Below the pieces are notes generated by a model that was not told the DNA's origin, made no database searches, and saw nothing but the letters and a program-made list of their open reading frames with translations. From NCBI RefSeq assembly GCF_038002225.1, contig NZ_JBBOCA010000001.1, positions 5,456,001 to 5,520,000 on the forward strand: a stretch of 64,000 nucleotides of DNA, given 5' to 3'. Position numbers and translations under genes: made by a program. This document shows positions 40,781-51,400 of the stretch, piece after piece (position 1 is the first letter of the stretch; each line of letters begins with the position of its first letter). Source of the stretch: Paenibacillus sp. FSL R7-0204. GTDB taxonomy: Bacteria; Bacillota; Bacilli; Paenibacillales; Paenibacillaceae.

Positions 40781-43700
40781 TTACGGATTGCCTACGGGCA
40801 CCAGATCACTCAGTCTGATTGCAATAGCCGCGGCCTGGGCACGGGTAAGCTCGCCGCCTGGAAGAAGGAAACTGTCCTGTCCTGAGATCAGGTTCTGCTT
40901 GACACATAGGGCAACTGCAGCTCTTGCCCAATCCGGAATAGCATCCGCATCCTTGAACTTCGCCAGAATAGCATCAGCCTCCGCCTTCGTGATCTGCTCG
41001 TTCAGCCCAAGCAGCTTCACGGCCCGGCCGGCTATGACCATGGCCGACAGACGGGAAATCTCCTCATTCGGGTGGAACGTCCCATCCGCGAAGCCGGTAA
41101 CCAGCCCGTTCTTGACGGCAATGGATAAAGCCCGGCTATACCAGCTATCCGCCTTCACATCAGCAAAAGCAACCTGCTCCTGCTGGTTCATTAGCCCAAG
41201 CACCCGAAGTAATACTGCAGGATACTCTGCACGGGTAATTCTGCTGTTTGGCTCAAACCGGTCCACAGAGCGGCCCTGCATGAACAGCTTTGCGGCCGCA
41301 TCCTGAACGGCCTCCTTAGCCCAGTGGGAGTCGCTCACGTCAGTGAAGGCAGGATGCTTGCTGATAAAGCCAATACTTCCGTTCCCGGTTAAGGTCAGAG
41401 TAACAAATACCTTGTTGCTGATAATATCCAGGGACCAAGGCACCGTAGTCCAGCTGCCCTTGCTGTCACGCAGCACTACTGCTGTAATGTCTTTTGCCGC
41501 TATCGTCTCTGGCAAAGCTACCTTCGCTGCAACCGAACGGTTCTTGTAAATACCTGTCTCCTGAATGTCAAGGGTGACACCCTCACCGTCGCCCAGCAGC
41601 TTAGCGTTCAATGTCTTGGCGATTTTCGCCAACTCGGTCTTCTGGCTGCTGCTGTTCTTGTCGATGGCAATCTTCAGATCTTCGCCGGTTGTTAACGCCG
41701 CACCGGAAGGGAAGGACAACTCTGCAAAAGGCAGAACCATCCGTATCCATTGCCCGCGCTTCGCCGCCTGTGCCAGCATTTGGCGATCCATAGCGAATTC
41801 ATATCCGCTGACCGCTTCATCTTTGCCTTCAATCAGCAGCGTCTTCGATGAGCTGTCACTATTGTCTGTGATTCTGGCAAACAGACGGTTATCCCGTTTT
41901 TCGGCCTGAACTGAAGTGCCTCCTACGAGAACGCCGGAATTACTGCCGCTTTCGATACCGCCGCTGGCCGCACTTCCACCGCCTGCGCCGCCACCACCGC
42001 CGGCACTTCCGCCACCGCCAGTTCCGCTGCCACTATCTGACCACAGCACCGCCGGCATTAAGGCAGAGACCGCCAGGGCCTGCTTACCGCCGTCCGGGAG
42101 CTTGGCAACAGCTATACGGTCACCGTTGATCACGGGAATCACACCATCCTCAGGAAGAAGTGTCCAGCTGCTTACATCATCTTTGTAGCGTGGAGCAGCC
42201 AAAGCAGTGTCTGCCGCAGGATATACCTTGTAGACCAGCTTGGCGTCGCTCATATCTCCTGCCGCCAACACATTGACTTTCGTGGATGTTGCTTTCCCGG
42301 TGACAGCCGAGGTATAAGCCTTGATCTCGGTTACTACATTGATTACGGTCATTCCTTGAAGCGAAGTGCTGTCCGACAGCTTATAGTCTGCGGCTACAAT
42401 CGCTGAGCCTTCGGCCAGTCCCTTGACCCTGCCGTCCCCGGATACTTCGGCAGCTTCTCCTGTATACAGGGAGTAGGTCAGCTTCTCCAAATCACTGCCC
42501 TCAACAGGCACTTCCTTGTACTGTGCCTTGCTGTTAGCATCCTTGCCGTCAGGCACTCTCAGGAAGGCTTCCAGCTGCCGGCTATCTTTAACCCCAAGAT
42601 TTGTCACTTTCCGAATAACCAACCCGACCGGCACCTGATATACGCCATTGGTCAGGACGACTGAGGCACTGTTACTGTTGCCTGCGCGGTCCACAGCCTC
42701 AAAGGATAAATCCAGCGTTGGTTCGCTTCCAGTGATGGTTACCTCACCGTCAAACCGTCCGTTTGTGCCTACTGACACAGGCTGTCCGTTCACCTTCAGC
42801 GCAGCATCATTGCTTGTCTGTCCGGAGACTCTGATCTTCCCGCCTGCTGTTCGTGTTCCTGGAAGCGGAGTATCAATGTACAGAACCGGATCGATAGTGT
42901 CTACGGTCAAATACAGCATCGTAATCGAGAAATCACCGGTCGTCTTGTTTCTCGTCCGTAGTTCCACAGCATAAGTGCCATCTGTAGTAAAGGTCGAGAA
43001 GTCCAGCGCTCCGGCACTGCCGTCTGCAAGCTCTACTGTGCCGAGCGACTTGCCGTCATAGCTCGCCTCTACCTCCACATTCTGCTGGTTGGAACTTAAT
43101 TTAACGGTCTGTTTCTTGTCGCTGCTTAGCACCTCTGCATAAGCGGCGGTTGCCGTTCCCAGCCGGGTTGAACCAGAGCCCTGAATAGACAAGACAGGCT
43201 TGGCCGGAACCGGGAGCAGCGTGTTTACCGTATCCGTCCGCTTGGCATAATGCAGATTCTCATTCTTGTCTGCAGCCTTGTCCGGCTTTACAGCCGCAGA
43301 TACGCCAACTGTATACTTCTCTCCAGCCTTCAGCCCCTTGTACTTAAGCGAATCATCGGCGACCGCCTTGCCCTCCAGGCTGGAATGATCCACCTGGCTA
43401 GTCTTAGAGGTTGGCGTCCAGCCGCCAAGCCGGATCCCCTCGTATTTACCGCTCTGCTCATTCCAGTACGGCTGTAACTCCTTCTCAGTGAACAGAAGGG
43501 AGCTGAAATTCTCATACTCTGTAAGCCGTCCGTCCTGCTGCTGAAGTACCTCTATGCTGTAGCTATGCTCATAACCGGTCTGTCCCGGCTTCTTCGCCGC
43601 TGGCTTGAAGGACAACTCGAAATATCCGTTACCCGCCGGTTTAATTTCTACGTCAGTAGACTCGGCAGGAGCAAGCGGGTCGACCAGTCTGAACTTGTCA

Positions 43701-46700
43701 GCGCTCGTCTTCGTACCAAAGCTGGTCGACGAATGAAGTTCTGCCCGCAGATAATAATCTCCCTGGGCCATCAGGCCTCTGATATCTTCGGTTGCTCCAA
43801 GTAACGAGACTTGAGTAGCGTCAATCCGTGTGCTGCCCGAAGTGAAGCCGCCGGATGTCCCGCCTCCTTGATCTACCTTCAGATCCTTAGCAATCAGCAC
43901 GCCGGCATCTCCTGGCGCTGTAATCGCTCCGTCCGAGGATACGGGAGGCAGCACTGCATCCTTCGTCAAATATAGGTTGATCGTATCGTCCGGCTTGGCA
44001 CTGGATACCTTCCAGGAAGCGGTGAAGGCATTCGCGTCTGCACTGTCCTGATCCAGTTTGACCTCATCCAGCTTGGACACCTCGGGGATATTGAACAACC
44101 GCGTGTCTACCGTCTGATCCACGTACAGCTTCCACGTCCCGCTGCCGGCCCGGCTGGCAGGAATGGCAATATAGGCTTTACGGACCGTTTCGTTCTGCCC
44201 TGCAATTTCCTGTGTAAATGTATTAGCGTTCGGATCATTCGCTTTGCGCTCGTCGAACACGATCTTATAATCGCGGCTGTTATTATCCTTCAGTACAAGC
44301 TGCGGCATAGAATTACCGTAATACTGTACTTCCAGAATGGCGTTGCCGCTTACTGCCGACATCGGAATTTCGTGAAGCTTACCATCGTCGGTTACCTTGA
44401 TGCCGCCGATACCCACATCCAGTGTTCCGTTGTCAAGAAGACTCACGCCATCAGCGACACTATGATACTCTATCTCATGCTGCATATTTTCCTTCGTTAC
44501 CCATGACGTAGCTACGGCCTCTGCTCCCTGGCCGAATACGACCAGCTTAGGTCCGGTTTCCGGGTCCTGAACCTGCAAGTAGAGTAATCCGTCCGGAAGC
44601 TTCTCACCGGAGGTGCCGAATTCAATATCGCCGTCAAAATAATAAGTTACACCTAGACTGATGAAGAGTATAGCGAAGCTTCCCCACATTTTGTCATTGT
44701 TGACACCCAGTGATACACCGGCAAGCGGCATTCCTCCAACCATGGGCACATCAGATGGAATCTGTAGCTTCGCCCCTACGAAGCCTTCAAAGTCAATCCG
44801 GTTCTTGATCAGATTCTCCCCCACGAATAGTGAGGCTTTGCCGATAATCACATCCCAGCCAAGAACGTCTACCGTTGCGGAGGCGCTGACGAACCACGGC
44901 GTCATCCACTGGGCTGCGATCTTGGCTTCGGTCAGCATAGCCAGCTTCTCTGATTCAGGTGAAGCGCTGTAGTCCATTTTGCCGACCAGCTTGATTCCTG
45001 ACTTCTTAAGCGTCATGTCTATACTGCCGTAGAAGGTGGCCGGCTGTACACCGAAAGTGATATCCGCACCGGCCTCAAGCGTCAGCGGCACATCGCCTTC
45101 TCCGGCAATCGTATCCGCCAGCTCACGGATGGCCCCACGTATGCCGGTCAGATAGGTTGCGCCTGTAATTAGAACGCCCGGATCGCCCAGTTCCGCCTTG
45201 AAGCCGATGGTATCAGGTAGAATCCGTTTATCCGCCACCTGCTTGAAGGCAAGCTCAACGCCAACACCTACGCTGCTAACGGTCGCATCGAACTTCAGGC
45301 CGTACGTATTGGACACACCCTGGGCTTCCTGAACATAATGGACGATCGTAATCTCCCCGGATGGCTTATCGCCCTCTTCCTCATCTCCCTCTTCCGATTT
45401 GGAGATCAGTCCGATATCCTCGTTCAGATCGAATTTCAGGCTCGTATCAATGCCTACAAAACCTTTATCGTTAAAAATAACATTCTTGATCTCCGAATCC
45501 AGAAGCTTCAAATTAATATCGCCGCTAAACGAAATGCCTCCAGGGCGCAGGATATAATCATTGAACTTCATGGCGAAGCCGTTAACGGAGAAGCTCGGAG
45601 CCGCGAACAGGCTTTGCCGGTTGAAGTATACATCCGGAATCATCAGCTGCCGCAGCGGATTCAGCCGCTCGCCGAGCGTACCGGTTGCCCAGGTAAGAGC
45701 ACCGTTAAGCGAGTCGTCTTCCGCTCCTCCGCCCTCATCTTCTTTCTTCTGAGCGTCTTCCTCATCTGCTTCTCCTTCATCATCTCCGCTATCCTGGTCC
45801 TCTTCGGATGGGGTCAGAGACTTGCTGAAGCCGTTAAAGAAATCAAGCGTCCATTCCCCTTTGAAGAAGACGAAGCCGCTGCCCGCGACACTCAGCGTAC
45901 CTTCACCTTTAACGCTCAAAGTATCGAAGAAGGGTGTACTGTCTGTGTCAATCGCCTGTTTAATGCTCAGTACATCGAGCTTGCCTTTTGCAAATACCAT
46001 ATCCTTGCCTTCGTAAGCCACTGCATTGTTGATAATGGCAGGCTCGCTCTTCGTATCCACCACATACTCGGCGTCTTCCCCTCTGCCGATCTGGTTAATC
46101 ATCCCACGTATTTCCAGCAGCACCTCATCACCTGGCGCTTCCTCCTCATCACTGCCCGTACCGCTCTCCTCTTCTGCAAGACTCTCCTTGAATGCCTTCA
46201 GATCCTCTTCACTCTCGAAGGCCTCCAAATGGTAAGCAGGAGTCTCTTCCGCCTGGGCCAGATACTCCCCGCCGAATTCAGGATCTGTCACTTTAGCGCT
46301 TAGGACCATGGCATTCATGGCAGTAGCAAAGGCCGTCTTCATCCCTGCATATTCAGCCTGTCCAGGGAATGTGTATCCGGGGAACGCTTCTTTATAAGCT
46401 TCCTCCAGCTCACTCTTGTTGCTGTTGTCATACGGAGTCGTCAGGTCAAATGTTCGCTTGACGACAGCCAGAATACTCGCCTTTTTAATCCGAGCCTCCT
46501 CATTGTCACTCACCACAAACCGCTGAGTCGTGGTCAGATCATACAGACCGGCCGTATCCGCAGAGTCCTTATAGTCGATCTCGGCCTGATATTCACCCAG
46601 TGGCAGATCAGGTCCCAGGTCCTTCTGTTCCTTACCTGCATCATCCTTGAGGATGTTGCCGTCTCTATCCACTAATTCACCGGTACGGTAAGTGATTCGC

Positions 46701-48433
46701 ATATCTCCTGCCAGCCCGTCATTTGCAGGCTGGAGAATAACCGACTGCTTAACCGGAACCTTGTAGCGGTTGCCAGTGGCGATTTCTTTGAGATAGAGAT
46801 CGAAGTTGGGAGCCGTCGTCTCATTCCCGGTATTGTACGCTTCAATGTTGGACAAGCTCAGGGTAATATACTTTACATCTGAGGTATATACCTCTTGCGG
46901 CGACATCGCATACACATAGGTTGGTGTAGCTGTGCCGACAGGCGGGAGCAGGACAAAATTAGCCTTGCTCGACTTATACTGCGCCTTGACCGTTTCATCC
47001 TGGATGCTCTCTACCTTGGCTTCCGTCTCCGGACTGCTGACACTCAGCAGGTATTCCGGCGTTGTCGGCCAGGCCCGTCCCGTGGCAATAACCTTGAAGG
47101 AGGCCGTAACCGTCTCTCCAGGCTTGAACTTTGGCTGTATGCCTTGCTCGGCCTCCGCCGGTGTTGCTTCCTTGCGGAAAATGGCACTCTGGGAATTGCC
47201 GGTTCTGGTCATGATCTTCCCGTTCGCATCCCGCTTGATCTTGCCATTCGTATCCAACTCAACAAATTTGAGTGAATTATCAAGCTGCAGACTGACATTG
47301 ATACTCGACTGCTCCGTATTGAAGGCTTCGAGATTTTCCACTTCGGCAGTGATATCAAAGATACCTTCGTTCTCGTAGCCGCTGCTGTCCTCCAGCGTCG
47401 CAAGCTGGTTCACCGGATCAATATAACGGATAGAGAATGCCTTGTCCGGCTGCACAATTTCCCCAAGGCCGTATACCGTTTCATAGCTGTGCTCAGCACC
47501 TGCCTTGATGGCGTCAGGGTTCCAATACAAAGCAACCGCTGAATCTGCCGTACCGTAATCGTTCGTGTCCGTCGTGAAATCCAGATTGGGATTAATCTCA
47601 TAATCCCATTTGCTGTTAGCCATTTTGCTCCAGTGACCCACTACCATTTCATCCACGATATTCATATCGTTCTCAGAGAAATTGTTAAATCCGTAGGCCA
47701 CTGCATGGGTTGCCAGTGGGTCGGTGCTGTCATATTTGTCCTTCATGACCCAATAAGCCGGCAGCGTATAGAGTGCTTTCTCGTCTTCGCCAATGCTTGA
47801 AGGAAGCTTATCCGCGTCTACCAGTCTCCGCTCTACCTGCAGAGGCGTTTTGTAGACCTTGCCCACTTGAAAGGCTGGTCCGTCGTTGCTGCCCACCATT
47901 GTATCCAGCAAAATCCGGGAACCGACCTCTACTGTGGCGTCCGTGTGATTGACAACCACATAGCTTACATTCACATTACCGGCATTCATGAGGTCCGATG
48001 TGTTCATATACAGCTTAATAATTTGTTTGATCTGAATGCCCTTAATCGTCCATACCGTTTCGATCTGCTTGGTTCCATCTGTGTTCTGCACAATATGGGG
48101 GGGACTGATCTCAGAAAAGAAATCTGCAGCGAACTTGTAAGGATTGCCGAAGATATAATCCGTTCCGTCAATCCGGAAGGTCGTGAAGGAGGTCTCCGGG
48201 TCATCCCCCTTGAACATCATATTAATATTCTGATCCTTCTTGCGGACCGGCTGGCCGTCTACTGTGCGGATGGCAAACCGACCTGTATCATTATTGACCG
48301 TTATCTTGACAAGGCCATTGCTCAGAACCGTTGTATCTGGTTTGCCGATGTCTTCTGCTAACGCCGAGACAGGTGAACCAAAGGCGAGGAGCACTACCAG
48401 TAGTACTGTGATCGCCTGCTTTAATCCTCTCAT
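40781..48433 (-). CDS. Giant exported multidomain protein with three SLH domains
   Basis: About 2550 residues. ATG 48433 is chosen because AAGGAG lies nine bases upstream, inside the frame that opens at 48451. Signal peptide LKQAITVLLVVLLAFGSPVSALAE. The first 800 residues contain beta-rich regions of unknown type. A strongly acidic, Glu/Asp-rich stretch follows (about residues 880-910). Residues about 950-1330 are rich in alternating amphipathic strands (ADITFGVQPATFYGSIDMTL, GSFAILFISLGVTYYFDGDI). Then come fibronectin/Ig-like segments, a Gly/Ser linker (about residue 2150), and three SLH domains at the end (FTDVSDSHWAKEAVQDAAAK, FEPNSRITRAEYPAVLLRVL in the first). The SLH set anchors it to the wall polymer. 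It lies 35 bases after the 1753-residue gene and 46 bases before the 3216-residue gene. Confidence 0.85.
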   Translation of the reverse strand: MRGLKQAITVLLVVLLAFGSPVSALAEDIGKPDTTVLSNGLVKITVNNDTGRFAIRTVDGQPVRKKDQNINMMFKGDDPETSFTTFRIDGTDYIFGNPYKFAADFFSEISPPHIVQNTDGTKQIETVWTIKGIQIKQIIKLYMNTSDLMNAGNVNVSYVVVNHTDATVEVGSRILLDTMVGSNDGPAFQVGKVYKTPLQVERRLVDADKLPSSIGEDEKALYTLPAYWVMKDKYDSTDPLATHAVAYGFNNFSENDMNIVDEMVVGHWSKMANSKWDYEINPNLDFTTDTNDYGTADSAVALYWNPDAIKAGAEHSYETVYGLGEIVQPDKAFSIRYIDPVNQLATLEDSSGYENEGIFDITAEVENLEAFNTEQSSINVSLQLDNSLKFVELDTNGKIKRDANGKIMTRTGNSQSAIFRKEATPAEAEQGIQPKFKPGETVTASFKVIATGRAWPTTPEYLLSVSSPETEAKVESIQDETVKAQYKSSKANFVLLPPVGTATPTYVYAMSPQEVYTSDVKYITLSLSNIEAYNTGNETTAPNFDLYLKEIATGNRYKVPVKQSVILQPANDGLAGDMRITYRTGELVDRDGNILKDDAGKEQKDLGPDLPLGEYQAEIDYKDSADTAGLYDLTTTQRFVVSDNEEARIKKASILAVVKRTFDLTTPYDNSNKSELEEAYKEAFPGYTFPGQAEYAGMKTAFATAMNAMVLSAKVTDPEFGGEYLAQAEETPAYHLEAFESEEDLKAFKESLAEEESGTGSDEEEAPGDEVLLEIRGMINQIGRGEDAEYVVDTKSEPAIINNAVAYEGKDMVFAKGKLDVLSIKQAIDTDSTPFFDTLSVKGEGTLSVAGSGFVFFKGEWTLDFFNGFSKSLTPSEEDQDSGDDEGEADEEDAQKKEDEGGGAEDDSLNGALTWATGTLGERLNPLRQLMIPDVYFNRQSLFAAPSFSVNGFAMKFNDYILRPGGISFSGDINLKLLDSEIKNVIFNDKGFVGIDTSLKFDLNEDIGLISKSEEGDEEEGDKPSGEITIVHYVQEAQGVSNTYGLKFDATVSSVGVGVELAFKQVADKRILPDTIGFKAELGDPGVLITGATYLTGIRGAIRELADTIAGEGDVPLTLEAGADITFGVQPATFYGSIDMTLKKSGIKLVGKMDYSASPESEKLAMLTEAKIAAQWMTPWFVSASATVDVLGWDVIIGKASLFVGENLIKNRIDFEGFVGAKLQIPSDVPMVGGMPLAGVSLGVNNDKMWGSFAILFISLGVTYYFDGDIEFGTSGEKLPDGLLYLQVQDPETGPKLVVFGQGAEAVATSWVTKENMQHEIEYHSVADGVSLLDNGTLDVGIGGIKVTDDGKLHEIPMSAVSGNAILEVQYYGNSMPQLVLKDNNSRDYKIVFDERKANDPNANTFTQEIAGQNETVRKAYIAIPASRAGSGTWKLYVDQTVDTRLFNIPEVSKLDEVKLDQDSADANAFTASWKVSSAKPDDTINLYLTKDAVLPPVSSDGAITAPGDAGVLIAKDLKVDQGGGTSGGFTSGSTRIDATQVSLLGATEDIRGLMAQGDYYLRAELHSSTSFGTKTSADKFRLVDPLAPAESTDVEIKPAGNGYFELSFKPAAKKPGQTGYEHSYSIEVLQQQDGRLTEYENFSSLLFTEKELQPYWNEQSGKYEGIRLGGWTPTSKTSQVDHSSLEGKAVADDSLKYKGLKAGEKYTVGVSAAVKPDKAADKNENLHYAKRTDTVNTLLPVPAKPVLSIQGSGSTRLGTATAAYAEVLSSDKKQTVKLSSNQQNVEVEASYDGKSLGTVELADGSAGALDFSTFTTDGTYAVELRTRNKTTGDFSITMLYLTVDTIDPVLYIDTPLPGTRTAGGKIRVSGQTSNDAALKVNGQPVSVGTNGRFDGEVTITGSEPTLDLSFEAVDRAGNSNSASVVLTNGVYQVPVGLVIRKVTNLGVKDSRQLEAFLRVPDGKDANSKAQYKEVPVEGSDLEKLTYSLYTGEAAEVSGDGRVKGLAEGSAIVAADYKLSDSTSLQGMTVINVVTEIKAYTSAVTGKATSTKVNVLAAGDMSDAKLVYKVYPAADTALAAPRYKDDVSSWTLLPEDGVIPVINGDRIAVAKLPDGGKQALAVSALMPAVLWSDSGSGTGGGGSAGGGGGAGGGSAASGGIESGSNSGVLVGGTSVQAEKRDNRLFARITDNSDSSSKTLLIEGKDEAVSGYEFAMDRQMLAQAAKRGQWIRMVLPFAELSFPSGAALTTGEDLKIAIDKNSSSQKTELAKIAKTLNAKLLGDGEGVTLDIQETGIYKNRSVAAKVALPETIAAKDITAVVLRDSKGSWTTVPWSLDIISNKVFVTLTLTGNGSIGFISKHPAFTDVSDSHWAKEAVQDAAAKLFMQGRSVDRFEPNSRITRAEYPAVLLRVLGLMNQQEQVAFADVKADSWYSRALSIAVKNGLVTGFADGTFHPNEEISRLSAMVIAGRAVKLLGLNEQITKAEADAILAKFKDADAIPDWARAAVALCVKQNLISGQDSFLLPGGELTRAQAAAIAIRLSDLVPVGNP

Positions 48434-48468
48434 CAATCTTGACTCCTTCATTCTTGGAATTTAATTGC

Positions 48469-51400
48469 TTATGATTCCAAACCGCCGATAAAGAAGGTAA
48501 CGATCTCCCGTTCTCTCTCCTGGCTTCTGACGATAATCGTATACCAGCCTGTCTTCGGGAAGACGACCTGGTATTGATTCGCCGTCAGCTCTTTAAGCGG
48601 AATCTCCTCGGCAATATATTTCATCTGCCCCTCCCGGTACAGTCCGGAGTGGTACAGAAGAGTGTATGTCGCCTGCTCATTGACAAGCTTTTTCCCGTTC
48701 ACGCTCATCTTGTCATAGCCGAGCACACTGAAGGTAATCCGGTTAGTGTCAAACAACACGGTTTCCGCCAGGCTGGAGGACAGCACTTGTCCATTTCCCG
48801 TAATTAGCAGCCCGTTAGCATCCATAACCACAACCTGCTGTGTGATGCTCGCCTTATTGCCCACCTGATCCGTTACGGTGTAAGTAACTGTCTGCTTGCC
48901 TGACCGGGTCAGATCTAGCTTGCTAACCGTAACCTTCAGGCTTCCTTCGGCAGATACGTTATCCCGGGCGGTGTAGCCGCCAAGATCCCGCAGCGGATCA
49001 AAATCCTTCTGACCTTGGAGTACAGTGGTCACCGCGCGCTTCAGCGTGATCTCCGGTGCTGTGTTATCCAGCCCATCCACCTGAATGGAGGAAAGAACGG
49101 TACGGCCCAGTAGATCGCTCAGCACCGTTCTGGTGCTGCCGTTGGCATGATAGATGGCTGAATAGGAATAGTTGCCGTCTACACCGCTGATCTTGTTGGC
49201 ATAGCCATTCCCCTGAATCACTGGTACAGCACCTATGAACATCTGGTTAGGCTCATCGATATGCCCGCGTAGCGTCACTTTCACCGCACCTTTGGCATAG
49301 GTCTTGCCGCCAATGACAACCCGTTTGCTTGAATCCAGCGGCTGCCCGTTCTCGTCGACATATTCCATGGTGATCGCAGGCTGATCCAGAGCAGCAGCAA
49401 TGTGGGTGATATTGTCCTCCAGAGCCGCAGTATTTCCCTGCGGGTCCTGCACGACGATCCGGAAGGTACCGTTCTGGAGCAGGACCGCCGGATTCTTACC
49501 CTGCACTACCTGGAAGCTCTCCCTTTCCGGGGAGCTTGTCTGTGCCGACAGCACAACGCCCGCAGCCAGCACAACATTTCCTTGATTATCCAGCAGGGTC
49601 TTGAAGAACTTGGAACTGTTCAGCCCATAGGCATAGGTCTTGATCAGCGAAACCTCCGGCGGAGTTCTGTCAATGTTGGACACACTTGCCACAACAGAGC
49701 CCATGTTCCCCGCTTCATCCTCAATTTCGAAAGTAAATGAACCATTATCTTTGAAAATGTAGTTGTCTCTTCCGCCATTGTTCACGATGCGAACCGGCTC
49801 AGAAGCAATAAGCTTGGCGGTAACATTCCCCCTGGTTGGACCGGTGATATTGTACTCAACGACTCCCTCCGGCGGGGTTGAGTCGATGTTGCTCACTACA
49901 GCCAAGAGCTCCGCAGTGCGCTCCGGGTCACTCAGGTCTACCAGATCAAAGGTGTAGAGGCCATTCTGTGTAATGGTGAAATGATTGCCCTTTACCCGTT
50001 CCGCAAGCGCCGGATTATCCGCTGCAGGTGTGACTTTAACGCCTGTAGCTACGGAGATGCTAAGCGAAACACCACCGCTCTTGGTGGGCTTGAACGTACT
50101 GTAAGAAGCCAGAGCATGCAGCGGATCAGCCGCCGCATCGTAAGGGCTAGTATCAATGGCTACCGGACTGCTCTCCACTCCTGAAGGGGAACGGAATTTC
50201 GCCTTCAGCTGCAGCTCCCCTGGATCGGCCTGCGTCACGTTAACCTGCACAAAGTTCGTGTACGGCCTCCACACACTCCAGGTAGCACCATTGTCACTGG
50301 AGACGGAATATTCAAATCCGTCCTTGGATACACTCTTCAGATCCAGCTGTAAGGTTGCCTTGCCTCCTCCGCCCGCGGTGCTCTGAAAGGCAATCAGATC
50401 GGATTGCAATACCTCTACAGGCGAGGTATCCGCCTTGAACAAACGGAAGACTCCGGTGTGGGTAACAGCCTCATTGCGGAGTCCGTCCCTGGCAAGTACA
50501 TACAGGACAAAACCTGCCGATGTGCCCGGGGCCAGCTGACCGCTGTCAATGACGGCCTTACCGTCATCTGGAAGCGGGCTCCAGCCGGAGGAGGACTCAT
50601 CCGGCGGAGCGGCATTCTCAGGTATCCACTGGTACTGGACAAACATGCCGGACGCGGCATATTGATCCGTTGCCGTGACAAGCACCTTATAGGCAGAACG
50701 AGGATAGCTTACACCGTTCAGACTGAATGTCACTTCCGGAGCAGCATTGTCAAACCGGTACAACGAACTGTATTCATAATAGCGGCCAGTCATTTCCTCC
50801 TTGACCTTAACATGCAGGTACTGCTCTCCATTCAGGCCGTAAACTGCTGTCACAACACTGCTGTAGACAGATTCCGTAACACTTTCGTCCTTGTCGGCAA
50901 CCTCCATTGTCTGATAGAGGTTATCCGCTGGACGGGCTGCAGAAGGGCTGAAAGCGTACTGCAGCTCCTCAACATTCGTTCCACTGACGGTAACCTCAAT
51001 GTCACGGCTCTGGATATAGGCTTCCGAAGCTTCAGGAGCGAAGGCGATACTGACCTTATTCGTAGAGTCGACCACGGCTGGCTCACTCATCTGATATTGT
51101 GCCTTATTCCCTGCACGGTCGCAGGTTCTCAGGTACAGAATATACTCTCCATCTTCAATTACATTGTTCAAAGTTGTTACCATCCGATCAGCAGGCATAG
51201 CCCGCCAGTCCAGCTCGCTAGGTGACAGCCCGGTCTTGACCCACTGAAATTGCAGCGAATCCGGGTCAATACCGCTGTGCTCATCCGAAGCTTCCACTAT
51301 GGCTTTAACCTCCGCCGTATGGTTGATGCCGGAGATGGATGCTCCAAGAACTGGTGCCGTATTGTCTAGCTGCATGGCCGTCTTATCGTAAATCCAATTG

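Noticed and set aside
45338..46303. Plus-strand 321-residue frame, and similar long frames opposite the giants
   Set aside because: They are antisense shadows: the minus-strand genes have signal peptides, ribosome sites and domain structure, and the plus frames do not.
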